A DNA stretch of 55,435 nt from an uncultured Ruminococcus sp. (GTDB lineage: Bacteria > Bacillota > Clostridia > Oscillospirales > Ruminococcaceae): contig CACZFN010000030.1 in the NCBI GenBank assembly GCA_902780505.1, positions 1 to 55,435 on the forward strand, given 5' to 3'. The notes beneath the pieces were generated by a model that searched no databases, was not told where the DNA came from, and was given only the letters and a program-made list of their open reading frames with translations. Shown in pieces: positions 31,249 to 39,853 of the stretch (positions are counted from its first letter, which is position 1; every line of letters begins with the position of its first letter). The translations under genes and the position numbers were made by a program.

Positions 31249-32445
31249 TTATCTGCCCGAAGACTTGTTAAGATAATCAAGCTGATAATCAAAGGCAAGT
31301 TTTAAGAGCTCGATATACTTGTCCGGCGATTCAGGAAAGCCCTTCAGCATTTTTTCTATATCTTCGTGGAACCCTTCAAGGCGGGCGGGATCATACCAGC
31401 TGTAATCCCAGCCCGTGTTCAGGACATTTGAATTGAACAGAACGATAAGGAAAACGCTTTGCGGATCTTTTATTGCAACAGATGCAGCGCTCAGCTGACC
31501 GTTTTCCATCGGCTGACCAAAGCAGCCGAAGCTCCTGCCCCTGTCAAACAGCGGTGCAGGGCGCAGTTTCAGTGTTTTAAGATCCCTTATAAACCCGAAG
31601 TTTGTTGAATGGCAGTCGCCTGCAAGCGTAAGGTTGAATACGGCTGCGATTTTTGCAAAGTAGGCTGTTACATTTTTTACGCCAAGGCCTTCGATCGTTT
31701 CGGTGAATTTTTTGAGAAAAGCTTTATCCTTGCTTATCATTTTAAGGCTGTTGATGTTTTTTTCATTCATCATTTCAAGTACCTGGCTTGCAGGGACAAA
31801 TTCCTCACCGTCTTTTATCATAGAACGGCAGGCTATATAGTTTTCACCGGCAAATTCATAGTGCGAGTAATCTATGATATCCACGGGATCAAGCAGCCTT
31901 TCTGTAAGCCTTGCCGATAGCAGTTCTGACTGTTCAACAAACGCTGACTGCCCCGCTTCGGATTTTAAAAGAAGCGGCTTGCCGTCAACCCTTATCCATG
32001 CCTTTTTTGAAATGCCGTCAAGTGTCAGGTCAGGGGTGAGCAGGTCTGCCTTTGTGACTGTATCGTAGTCGCATTTAAGTATAGCTTCGCTCAGTGTCGT
32101 ATCATATTCTCTTGCAAAACAGTTTACATCTTTCCATTTAAGTGTTGAACCTGACGGCCTGTACCAGTAGCAGTCTGAAAGTGAAAGTCCTGATGACATG
32201 AATGATAATTCAAGTTCATTATGCGCTTTGAGGGCTTTTATAATTTCTTGCGTGTCACGCCGCCCCGGATGAAGACACCTGTCCTGCAAAAGACGGTAAA
32301 GATTATACCTGATCGTTGCTTCCCTGAAGTGTATCGGCGCATGATCAAACCCGTCAAGCAGGTTTATATTGCTTAGAGTGCAAAAGTTTTCGTCAATACT
32401 GAAATCAATGACTTCATAGTCTTCATTCATAAGGGTATATCTCAT
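31249..32445 (-). CDS. HipA-like kinase-fold protein
   Basis: This 398-residue protein resembles single-chain HipA/CtkA-type kinases in Firmicutes. The C-terminal half has LAGDCHSTNFGFIRDLKTLKL and RPAPLFDRGRSFG, the catalytic-loop and metal-binding patterns of the HipA C-terminal domain; PLLLKSEAGQSAFVEQS could be the nucleotide-binding region. HipA toxins phosphorylate glutamyl-tRNA synthetase, but members differ in targets. No HipB-like antitoxin is nearby. It starts 5 bp after budA and is probably co-transcribed with it. Confidence 0.7.
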   Translation of the reverse strand: MRYTLMNEDYEVIDFSIDENFCTLSNINLLDGFDHAPIHFREATIRYNLYRLLQDRCLHPGRRDTQEIIKALKAHNELELSFMSSGLSLSDCYWYRPSGSTLKWKDVNCFAREYDTTLSEAILKCDYDTVTKADLLTPDLTLDGISKKAWIRVDGKPLLLKSEAGQSAFVEQSELLSARLTERLLDPVDIIDYSHYEFAGENYIACRSMIKDGEEFVPASQVLEMMNEKNINSLKMISKDKAFLKKFTETIEGLGVKNVTAYFAKIAAVFNLTLAGDCHSTNFGFIRDLKTLKLRPAPLFDRGRSFGCFGQPMENGQLSAASVAIKDPQSVFLIVLFNSNVLNTGWDYSWYDPARLEGFHEDIEKMLKGFPESPDKYIELLKLAFDYQLDYLNKSSGR

Positions 32446-32450
32446 TGCCT

Positions 32451-33176
32451 TTACTCTCCCTGCTCGACCTTTTTTATGTCCTCGCCTGATGCGTTTTTCA
32501 GTGAATAGGTATCAAATGCAGGTGAATCCGGCAGCTGTATCTCTAAGCAGTTTATCTTTATCATTTCAGCTTTGCCGCTGTTCATTTCAAGTTCAAATAC
32601 ATGGCCGCCCTTTTTCCTGTCGTCCGATACAAAATGCAGGTGCCAGCCCGATGCGTTTATACCGTCCATATAGTCGGGGTAGTAAACACAGACAAGCGAG
32701 CCTGAAACGTCATCAAAGCGAAAATCACGCTGTGTAACGCTCAGGGCATCTTTCAGAGTTACGTGGTGAGCCTTGTAGGCGGATTCCGAACGTGCATATA
32801 TCTTTGAAAAGCTGCCGTCAATGCGTATTATATGCATACTGTTGAGGCCGAAGTGTTCCTCTATTTTAAGTGTGAGCGTTTCTTTAAGTGCAGCGATGTT
32901 CTTTGCACCGCCTATCTCAAAGCGTTCGGCGTTTTCCATTTTTGCCACCGATGAAAACGGAACGCCGGCGCTGCCGTCGGCTTCGGTAACGATACCGTCA
33001 TGTGCTGCTTTGTAGCAGCGGCCGTCAAGGACTATCATCTCACCGTTTACGTCTTCAAACGTACCAAGACCGATATTTCCGTGGCGCAGAAGTTCATCAA
33101 CGCTTACAACGGATTTTGAATAACCGAGTGCTAATGCCTGAAGTGTTGACACCTGGTACATTTTTATCTTTTTCAT
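32451..33176 (-). CDS. budA: Alpha-acetolactate decarboxylase
   Basis: This 241-residue enzyme converts acetolactate to acetoin. Family signatures are YQVSTLQALALGYSKSVVSVDELL, HGNIGLGTFEDVNGEMIVLDG, and the zinc-binding ASGWHLHFVSDDRKKGGHVFE with three His. It probably diverts pyruvate-derived acetolactate to neutral fermentation products or balances branched-chain amino acid synthesis. GGAG precedes the ATG. A consensus-like promoter drives it divergently from ptsI. Confidence 0.92.
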   Translation of the reverse strand: MKKIKMYQVSTLQALALGYSKSVVSVDELLRHGNIGLGTFEDVNGEMIVLDGRCYKAAHDGIVTEADGSAGVPFSSVAKMENAERFEIGGAKNIAALKETLTLKIEEHFGLNSMHIIRIDGSFSKIYARSESAYKAHHVTLKDALSVTQRDFRFDDVSGSLVCVYYPDYMDGINASGWHLHFVSDDRKKGGHVFELEMNSGKAEMIKINCLEIQLPDSPAFDTYSLKNASGEDIKKVEQGE

Positions 33177-33220
33177 AAATATCTTCTCCTTTATAATAAG
33201 TATAAAGCTTATATATTATT

Positions 33221-33249
33221 ATTATGCCATATTTACGTATATTTGTCAA
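33221..33249 (-). promoter_or_regulatory. Promoter of budA
   Basis: On minus, TTGACA (33249-33244), 17 bp, CATAAT (33226-33221), 45 bp before the ATG. Confidence 0.8.
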
Positions 33250-33274
33250 ATACTTTATTATATATGGCACTGCC

Positions 33275-33303
33275 TTGAAATCTTAACGCTTATGTGGTAT
33301 AAT
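33275..33303 (+). promoter_or_regulatory. Promoter of ptsI
   Basis: TTGAAA (33275-33280), 17 bp, TATAAT (33298-33303). It is divergent from the budA promoter, with 25 bp between the two -35 boxes. Confidence 0.8.
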
Positions 33304-33347
33304 ACCTGTGAGAACTTTTATTTCATACAAGCGAAAGGGTGAAAATT

Positions 33348-34979
33348 ATGAAAAAACTCAGCGGAAGGGGCGTTTACGGGGCTGTGGCAATAGGTACGGC
33401 TTCGGTATTCAGGCGGCACTGTACAAGTGTCTGCTGCACGCATATAGATGATACCGAGGGCGAGATAAAAAGAGCACAAGCCGCAAAGGAACTTGCTGTC
33501 AGTCAGCTCTCGGAAATCTATGAAAAGGTTAGCTGTGAAGCGGGCGAAGCTGCCGCACAGATAATAGAGCTGCATATGATGATGCTTGAAGATGATGACT
33601 ACAATAAAAGCATTGAAAGCATTATCAGGACACAGAAGATCAATGCAGAATATGCAGTCAAGCTGACGTGTGATTCTTTTTCAAAAATGTTCTCATCAAT
33701 GGAGGATGATTATATGCATCAGCGCGCTGCTGATGTAAAGGATATATCAGGCAGGCTTATAGGCTGCCTTTCGGGGAACGGATATGAAAGCACCGACAGC
33801 GCAGAGCAGCTTATAATATGCGCTGATGACCTTGCGCCGAGCGAAACAGCATTGCTTGATAAGAGCAGAGTGCTTGCTTTTGTTACAGCATCAGGATCGG
33901 TCAATTCACACACTGCGATACTTGCAGCGGGTATGAATATCCCCGCAGTTGTGAATGTCGGTGATGACCTTCTGAACCTGGTCAGGGACGGCGACAGGCT
34001 TATAGTCGACGGCGGTACAGGGGATATAATTATAGGTGCAGATGAGCAGACAGAACGTGAGTATTTTCTCAAAGGGGAGGAGTATGCCCGCAGGAAAGCA
34101 CTTTTGCTTGAACTTAAAGGCAAGCCTGATATGACCAAGGACGGGCGAAAGATAAACATATTTGCAAACATAAGCAGTACCGACGGTATAAGCGCAGCAC
34201 TTGAAAATGATGCTGGCGGGATAGGGCTTTTCAGGTCGGAGTTTTTATTTCTTGAAAGCAGTTCATACCCGACTGAGGAGAAGCAGTTTACAGCATATAG
34301 ACAGGTGCTTGAAAGCATGAAAGGAAAAAAGGTGATAATCAGAACACTTGATATCGGTGCTGACAAGCGTGCGGATTATTTTCAGCTTGAAAGGGAGGAA
34401 AACCCCGCACTCGGGCTAAGGGCGGTAAGGCTCTGCCTTAAAAGGCGTGATATCTTTATAACGCATCTTCGTGCGCTTTACCGGGCATCTGTTTATGGAA
34501 AGCTTTCGATAATGTTCCCTATGATAACAAGCGTGAGTGAGGTGGAAAAATGCCTTGAAGCCTGCGAAGAAGCAAAGCGCGGGCTGAAAGCTGATGGGAT
34601 ACCCTACAGCGGAGATGTCACGCTCGGTATTATGATAGAAACCCCTGCCGCCGCAGTGATAAGTGACCTGCTTGCACCTTTGGTGGATTTTTTCAGTGTA
34701 GGCACGAATGATCTTACACAGTACACACTTGCCTGTGACAGACAAAACCCTGCACTTGAAGAATTTGCGGACACCCGCCACGAAGCGGTTATGCGGCTTA
34801 TCAGGCTTTCAGCTGAAAATGCACACAAGTGCGGCATAAAGATAGGCATCTGTGGTGAACTTGCAGCCGATACGTCGCTTACAGAGAACTTTATCAGAAT
34901 GGGCATTGATGAATTAAGTGTTTCGCCGCCGTATATCCTTAATGTAAGGAAAAAGGTAAGGTCACTTGACCTGTCGTGA
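33348..34979 (+). CDS. ptsI: Phosphoenolpyruvate-protein phosphotransferase (PTS enzyme I)
   Basis: This 543-residue enzyme I has an N-terminal HPr-binding domain, the phospho-histidine loop ASGSVNSHTAILA (family usually GGxTSHxAI), and the PEP-binding barrel with GGIGLFRSEFLF, IRTLDIGADK, FFSVGTNDLTQYTLACDRQNP and GICGELA. It passes phosphate from PEP to HPr. It is about 30 residues shorter than typical. No ptsH or EII gene is near. ATG 33348 has AAGGGTG upstream, better than the GTG at 33339. Confidence 0.92.
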   Translation: MKKLSGRGVYGAVAIGTASVFRRHCTSVCCTHIDDTEGEIKRAQAAKELAVSQLSEIYEKVSCEAGEAAAQIIELHMMMLEDDDYNKSIESIIRTQKINAEYAVKLTCDSFSKMFSSMEDDYMHQRAADVKDISGRLIGCLSGNGYESTDSAEQLIICADDLAPSETALLDKSRVLAFVTASGSVNSHTAILAAGMNIPAVVNVGDDLLNLVRDGDRLIVDGGTGDIIIGADEQTEREYFLKGEEYARRKALLLELKGKPDMTKDGRKINIFANISSTDGISAALENDAGGIGLFRSEFLFLESSSYPTEEKQFTAYRQVLESMKGKKVIIRTLDIGADKRADYFQLEREENPALGLRAVRLCLKRRDIFITHLRALYRASVYGKLSIMFPMITSVSEVEKCLEACEEAKRGLKADGIPYSGDVTLGIMIETPAAAVISDLLAPLVDFFSVGTNDLTQYTLACDRQNPALEEFADTRHEAVMRLIRLSAENAHKCGIKIGICGELAADTSLTENFIRMGIDELSVSPPYILNVRKKVRSLDLS

Positions 34980-35023
34980 AACTGCGGCGGTGTTGCCTGA
35001 AAAATTTTCGGAAGGCGGTCATT

Positions 35024-35683
35024 ATGGACAGGATACTGATAATTGATGATGATATACACATAGGGAATATGCTTGAAGGCGTGCTTTTAAAAAACGGATA
35101 CCTTACCGCGCGTGCCTATTCGGGGACAGAAGCGCTTTTACTTCTTGAAAGGGACAGTTTTTCGCTTATTCTTCTTGACCTTATGCTTCCGGGGGTAAGC
35201 GGGGAGGAACTTCTTGCAAAGATATCCGCCACCCCGACTATAGTGCTCAGTGCAAAATCCGATACGGCTACAAAGGTGCTCGTGCTTTCAAACGGTGCGG
35301 TCGATTATATGTCAAAGCCGTTTGATATCGACGAGCTTCTGGCAAGGATCAGGCTTGCACTTAAAAAAACAGCGGGCAGTGAAAATACGCGCATACTGCG
35401 CTTTAAGGATATAGAACTTGATACTGATACGCACACGGTGACAATAGAAGAAAGCTCAGCACACCTTACACGGACGGAGTATGCTATACTTAAACTTCTG
35501 ATGCAAAGCGGTGAGCAGGTATTAGGCAAGCTGTCTATCCTTGACAGGATAAGCTTTGATACCCCGGACTGCACCGAAAGCTCTCTTAAACAGCATTTAA
35601 GCAATTTAAGGCGAAAACTCAGGGACCTTGACGGGTGTGACCATATCGAATCGGTATGGGGAATAGGTGTAAGGCTTTGCTGA
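35024..35683 (+). CDS. OmpR-family response regulator (ABC-associated)
   Basis: This 219-residue regulator has receiver residues D8-D10, Asp52 (LILLDLMLPG) and KPF lysine near 103, and a winged-helix C-terminus (LTRTEYAILKLLMQ; LKQHLSNLRRKL). ATG 35024 follows GAAGGCGG. The histidine kinase lies three genes on, separated by the transporter genes it likely controls. Its gene starts 44 bp after ptsI. Confidence 0.88.
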   Translation: MDRILIIDDDIHIGNMLEGVLLKNGYLTARAYSGTEALLLLERDSFSLILLDLMLPGVSGEELLAKISATPTIVLSAKSDTATKVLVLSNGAVDYMSKPFDIDELLARIRLALKKTAGSENTRILRFKDIELDTDTHTVTIEESSAHLTRTEYAILKLLMQSGEQVLGKLSILDRISFDTPDCTESSLKQHLSNLRRKLRDLDGCDHIESVWGIGVRLC

Positions 35684-35689
35684 TATATC

Positions 35690-35750
35690 TTTACCTTTTC
35701 TTTACCTTTCCCTTTACCGTTTTCTTGACAATTGTGTGGTAGTATATATT
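35690..35750 (+). promoter_or_regulatory. Triple TTTACC repeat and -35 box before the ABC transporter
   Basis: TTTACC occurs at 35690, 35701 and 35713 (periods 11 and 12), immediately upstream of TTGACA (35725-35730). A TATATT-type -10 follows at about 35745, with short spacing. This is a typical layout for an OmpR-type activator acting on its neighbouring transporter. Confidence 0.5.
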
Positions 35751-35773
35751 CAAGGTGATAAGGAGGAATGTAT

Positions 35774-36682
35774 ATGGAATACGTTGTCAGAACATACAGC
35801 CTATGCAAGCGTTACCGGAAATTCACAGCGCTTGACGGGCTTACGATGAATGTCCCGAAAGGGGCGATATACGGCTTTGTCGGCAGGAACGGTGCGGGCA
35901 AGACAACTCTTATAAGGATACTTGCAGGTATACAGCCGCAGACATCGGGCAGCTATGAACTGTACGGTGAGAAAAGCGAAACAAAAGGTATCTACAAAGC
36001 CCGCAGAAGAATGGGCGCTATTGTCGAAACGCCCTCGATACACCTTGATATGTCGGCAAGGGAAAATATGCTTTCTATGTACCGCATTATGGGCCTGCCG
36101 GAGGATAACAGGTCAGGTCAGCTTCTTGAACTTGTCGGTATAGCTGATACAGGCAGGAAAAAGGCGAAGGGTTTCTCGCTCGGTATGCGCCAGCGGCTCG
36201 GCATTGCTATGGCGCTTTGCTCAAGCCCCGATTTTCTGATCCTTGATGAGCCGGTAAACGGACTTGATCCGCAGGGCATAATTGAGATACGTGAGCTTAT
36301 ACTGAAACTCAACCGTGAAAATAATATCACTATCCTGATATCAAGCCACATACTTGACGAGCTTGCAAAGCTTGCGACACATTACGGCTTTATTGATAAG
36401 GGCAGGATGATATCTGAGATGACCGCGCAGGAACTTGAAGCACAGTGCAGGAAAAGTATGTGCATAAAGGTATCAAACCCGCAGGTGCTCACCGGGTACC
36501 TTGAAAGCATAAATGCAGACTATAAGCTGACAGATGCACAGACTGCACAGATCAGCAGTGAGATCAGGATCACCCCGCTTGTGGAAGAACTTGATAAAAG
36601 GGGCTGTGAGGTACTTCACATAAATGAAAATGAAGAAAGCCTGGAGAGCTTCTTTATCAATCTTGTTGGGGGTGAGCAGTGA
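35774..36682 (+). CDS. ABC transporter ATP-binding protein (BcrA/LanF type)
   Basis: This 302-residue ATPase has Walker A GRNGAGKTTL, Q-loop AIVETPSIHLDMSARENM (the E in place of Q is typical of bacitracin/lantibiotic-immunity ATPases), signature FSLGMRQRLGIAMAL, Walker B FLILDEPVNGLDP and H-loop ISSHILDEL. ATG 35774 is 7 nt after AGGAGG; the ATG at 35768 is too close. It is followed directly by its permease. Confidence 0.9.
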   Translation: MEYVVRTYSLCKRYRKFTALDGLTMNVPKGAIYGFVGRNGAGKTTLIRILAGIQPQTSGSYELYGEKSETKGIYKARRRMGAIVETPSIHLDMSARENMLSMYRIMGLPEDNRSGQLLELVGIADTGRKKAKGFSLGMRQRLGIAMALCSSPDFLILDEPVNGLDPQGIIEIRELILKLNRENNITILISSHILDELAKLATHYGFIDKGRMISEMTAQELEAQCRKSMCIKVSNPQVLTGYLESINADYKLTDAQTAQISSEIRITPLVEELDKRGCEVLHINENEESLESFFINLVGGEQ

Positions 36683-37413
36683 TGAATACACTTATATATG
36701 ATAATTTTTACAGAATGAAGCGTTCGCTTCTGCTTATAGGCGTTATCATTGCTATGATGGCACTTCCTGCCATAATGCTGATACTTGAAAAGGTCATACA
36801 CGGGGACAAAGCCACGATAGACGTTATCTATATTGAAGGCCTTCTTTTTATGCCAATGATCTTTGCGGTGGCGGCAGGGCATTTTATTGCACATGATTAC
36901 ACAAATAATACTATCCGCAACAAGCTTATTATCGGGCATACAAGGGTTAATATCTACCTTTCAAACCTTATTGCCATGACAGCTTTTCTGCTCGTGGTAT
37001 TTATACTAAACGAGATCGTTGCGCTTGGTGCGGGCGCAGTCGTGATAGGCACAAAGGGGCTTGAAAGTGATGTCGTTATAAAGAACCTGCTGTTTTGCGT
37101 GCCAATGCTTGTGGGGGTGTCTTCTATAACCGTTTTTGTTTCTATGACTATAAAGGGCAGCGGCGGCATGGTACTGAATTTTATGATACAGTATGCATTT
37201 ATGGCTGTTGGTATATTCAAAAACGAACTGCCCGATTATTTCAAGGGAATTCTGGGCACTGTATCGGACTTTATACCCTCTGTACACCTTATGCTGCTAA
37301 ACCCTGTGCAGCTGCCTGAAAACCCGGTAAGCAAAACGGTATATGCGGTGATCGTAACAATAGCCACAACTGTCGGCGGTATAGAGATATTCAAGAGGGC
37401 AGACCTTAAATAA
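36682..37413 (+). CDS. ABC transporter permease (lantibiotic immunity/bacitracin type)
   Basis: This 243-residue protein has six predicted helices (LLLIGVIIAMMALPAIMLIL; MPMIFAVAAGHFIAHDY; LIAMTAFLLVVFILNEIVAL and others), matching EpiG/BcrB-like permeases. HDYTNNTIRNKLIIGHTR is the usual cytoplasmic coupling segment. ATG 36682 overlaps the ATPase stop (TGATG). Together with the ATPase it likely removes membrane-active peptides or antibiotics. Confidence 0.85.
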   Translation: MNTLIYDNFYRMKRSLLLIGVIIAMMALPAIMLILEKVIHGDKATIDVIYIEGLLFMPMIFAVAAGHFIAHDYTNNTIRNKLIIGHTRVNIYLSNLIAMTAFLLVVFILNEIVALGAGAVVIGTKGLESDVVIKNLLFCVPMLVGVSSITVFVSMTIKGSGGMVLNFMIQYAFMAVGIFKNELPDYFKGILGTVSDFIPSVHLMLLNPVQLPENPVSKTVYAVIVTIATTVGGIEIFKRADLK

Positions 37414-37436
37414 AGAGTCAGAAAGGGGCGGGCAGA

Positions 37437-38327
37437 ATGTTCTGGCAGGCGGTAGTGATAATAGTATTGCTTATATGTATTATCTCTTTGCTTTTGTTAA
37501 AACTTGCTGTGATGAAGTACGGGATCAGGGAAATAAGCAAAAGCCTGCCCCGGGTATTAAATGATGATACAAATGCACTTGTGACAGTACAGTCTGCCGA
37601 TAAGGATATGCATTTGCTTGTGAGAGAACTTAATTCCTCGCTTATTACGCTCAGAAATATGCGGCAAAAATACGATAAGGGCGATAAAGAGCTTAAAACG
37701 GCGATAACGAATATCTCCCACGATATCCGCACGCCGCTTACTGCTATAATGGGCTATATCAGCCTTGCCGAGCAGGAGGAAATGAACGAAGAACTCAAAG
37801 CCGATATAGCAGTTATAAAAGACCGCTGTCTTGCGCTTAAAAAGCTTTCGGAGGAACTTTTTGATTATTCTGTCACGCTTTCGAGGGAAGCGGAGGCAAA
37901 GTATGAACAAGTGTATATAAACAGACTGTTGCAGGAAAGTCTGATGAATGTATATGCTTCACTCAAAGAAAAAAATATCGAGCCTGATATTCATATAACA
38001 GACAAAAAAATACTGCGTTTTACAGACGGGACCAAGCTTTCACGAATAATCCAGAATATACTTTCAAACGCCGTTAAGTATTCAGACGGCGACTTGTACG
38101 TATCACTTTCGCCGTCAGGCGTTATGAAGTTTTCAAACACAGCCGAAGGCATCACTCACGTTGAACTCGAAAGGCTGTTTGACAGATTTTTTACGGTGAA
38201 TGATTCACGTGTTTCAACAGGGCTCGGTCTGGCAATAGCAAAGAAGCTTGCGACTGATATCGGTGCAGAACTGACTGCTGAACTTAAAAACAAAAAGCTT
38301 AGTTTTATACTTAAACTGCCCGAATGA
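37437..38327 (+). CDS. Sensor histidine kinase with single N-terminal membrane segment
   Basis: This 296-residue kinase has one TM (about 5-23), no extracellular sensor, HisKA motif TNISHDIRTPLTAIMGYI, N-box QNILSNAVKYS and G2 STGLGLAIAKKL. The lack of a sensor suggests it reads the state of the membrane or of the neighbouring transporter, as in intramembrane-sensing systems. It ends the RR-ATPase-permease-HK operon; a terminator overlaps its stop codon. Confidence 0.88.
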   Translation: MFWQAVVIIVLLICIISLLLLKLAVMKYGIREISKSLPRVLNDDTNALVTVQSADKDMHLLVRELNSSLITLRNMRQKYDKGDKELKTAITNISHDIRTPLTAIMGYISLAEQEEMNEELKADIAVIKDRCLALKKLSEELFDYSVTLSREAEAKYEQVYINRLLQESLMNVYASLKEKNIEPDIHITDKKILRFTDGTKLSRIIQNILSNAVKYSDGDLYVSLSPSGVMKFSNTAEGITHVELERLFDRFFTVNDSRVSTGLGLAIAKKLATDIGAELTAELKNKKLSFILKLPE

Positions 38328-38344
38328 AAGGTTCGGGCTTTTTT
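38318..38344 (+). terminator. Terminator of the RR-ABC-HK operon
   Basis: GCCCGAA (38318-38324) pairs with TTCGGGC (38332-38338), followed by TTTTTT. The left arm lies inside the last codons of the kinase gene. Confidence 0.9.
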
Positions 38345-38345
38345 G

Positions 38346-38374
38346 TTGACAAGGACTTTGTGAAATGATATAAT
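38346..38374 (+). promoter_or_regulatory. Consensus promoter of the GNAT-phosphatase genes
   Basis: TTGACA (38346-38351), 17 bp, TATAAT (38369-38374), directly after the preceding terminator. Confidence 0.9.
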
Positions 38375-38391
38375 GTATCTGGGTGATGATT

Positions 38392-39150
38392 ATGTATAAA
38401 GAGTATTTATCAAGGCTTTTTAAGCTTCTCGGAATTGAGTATGGCTGTGAAGTGTCCGATATTTTAGACGGTAAAAATGTGCTGTCAGGATCTTCACAAA
38501 ATAAAGGTTCCCGAATATACTCGTTTGAGCCAAGCTTTTTCAGAATGGCAACGCTCGGAACAGGTGTGCTTATCTCAGCTGACAGATCGCTGCATGGGTT
38601 TTTACAGCAGCATTTGAAAACCTACAGCGGACACTGGATATTTCAGCTTGAAAGTCTTGTAAAGATAGAAAAAGAACTTGAAAAATATGGGTATAAGCTT
38701 ACAAATACGCACCATATGCTTCTGCTTGATGAATTAAAGGGTATTAATTTGGACTATAAAACAAAGTGGTTCTATGAAAGAGAGATCGATGCGTTTTATG
38801 GTGACGAAAGGTTTTCTCATGCGCTTAGCGGGAAGTATCTTGAATCCCGCCCTGACAGGATAGCAGTGTGTGCATATGACGGCGAGGAAATAATCGCAAT
38901 GGCTGGTTGTTCGGAAGATGCGCCCCACTGGCAGCAGATAGGTATTGACGTAAGCGAAAAATACCGTGGCAGGGGAGTTGGGACGTATCTTGTGAGCCTT
39001 CTGACAAAAGAGATCATAAAGCGCGGTGATACGCCGTTTTACGGAACAGATACAGGTAATTATCACTCAATGAAAATAGCACTTCGATGCGGCTATAAGC
39101 CGACATGGGTGGAAATAGACTCTGAGAAGATAATGGAGGATAAACAATGA
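38392..39150 (+). CDS. GNAT-family N-acetyltransferase
   Basis: This 252-residue protein has a C-terminal GNAT core: IAMAGCSEDAPHWQQIGIDVSEKYRGRGVGTYLVSLL, with the acetyl-CoA loop RGRGVG, then YGTDTGNYHSMKIALRCGYKP. The N-terminal 120 residues are a less conserved domain. ATG 38392 lies 6 nt after GGGTG; 38386 is an alternative. It overlaps the next gene by ATGA. The substrate is unknown. Confidence 0.85.
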   Translation: MYKEYLSRLFKLLGIEYGCEVSDILDGKNVLSGSSQNKGSRIYSFEPSFFRMATLGTGVLISADRSLHGFLQQHLKTYSGHWIFQLESLVKIEKELEKYGYKLTNTHHMLLLDELKGINLDYKTKWFYEREIDAFYGDERFSHALSGKYLESRPDRIAVCAYDGEEIIAMAGCSEDAPHWQQIGIDVSEKYRGRGVGTYLVSLLTKEIIKRGDTPFYGTDTGNYHSMKIALRCGYKPTWVEIDSEKIMEDKQ

Positions 39151-39809
39151 AGCTTCTTCTGATAAGACATGGCGAACCGGACTATGAGCTTGACTGTCTT
39201 ACTGAAAACGGCAGACGGCAGGCAAGGCTTCTTGCGGGAAGGCTTGAGCGTGAGAATATAGCAAAGGTTTATATTTCACCAATGGGAAGGGCGCAGGAAA
39301 CCGCAAAAATCTATTTGGAGGGTAAAAATATTCCCTGTCAAACACTTGACTGGCTGCACGAGTTCGATGTTAAGGTGAAGGACAAAGATATTGCTGAGCC
39401 TGTTCCGGTGTGGGATATATATCCAAAAAACTGGACATTAAATAAAGGCTATTATGATAAGGAAGCGTTCTTTTCAAGCCCCGGTCTTTCATCAACAGAC
39501 CTTGAAGTAAGGTTCAGAGCCGCAAAAAACGGACTTGATGAGATACTCGCCGCACACGGACTTGTCGGCCATGACGGGCTTTATAAAAAAACTTCCGCTT
39601 GTGACGAAACTATAGCGATATTCTGCCACTTTGGGATAACCTGTGTGATGATAGCCTGCCTGCTCGGAGTATCACCTATAGTTACACTTCAGGGGCTTTC
39701 CGCAGAACCCACAGCGATTGCAACGCTCTGCACTGATGACCGCTTTTCTCCCGATGTGAATTTCCGCCTCCACGGTTTTGGTGACATTTCACATCTGGGT
39801 GATATTTAG
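39147..39809 (+). CDS. Histidine phosphatase (phosphoglycerate mutase-like)
   Basis: This 220-residue protein has the phosphatase signature LLLIRHGEPDY (catalytic His), SPMGRAQETA, and a second His in IAIFCHFGITCVM. It belongs to the broad PhoE/CobC/GpmB group; no specific substrate can be read. It is translationally coupled to the GNAT gene. Confidence 0.88.
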   Translation: MKLLLIRHGEPDYELDCLTENGRRQARLLAGRLERENIAKVYISPMGRAQETAKIYLEGKNIPCQTLDWLHEFDVKVKDKDIAEPVPVWDIYPKNWTLNKGYYDKEAFFSSPGLSSTDLEVRFRAAKNGLDEILAAHGLVGHDGLYKKTSACDETIAIFCHFGITCVMIACLLGVSPIVTLQGLSAEPTAIATLCTDDRFSPDVNFRLHGFGDISHLGDI

Positions 39810-39853
39810 GACAGCGGTATCAATTACAGATAATTGCTGTCCCGCTTGGCTTT

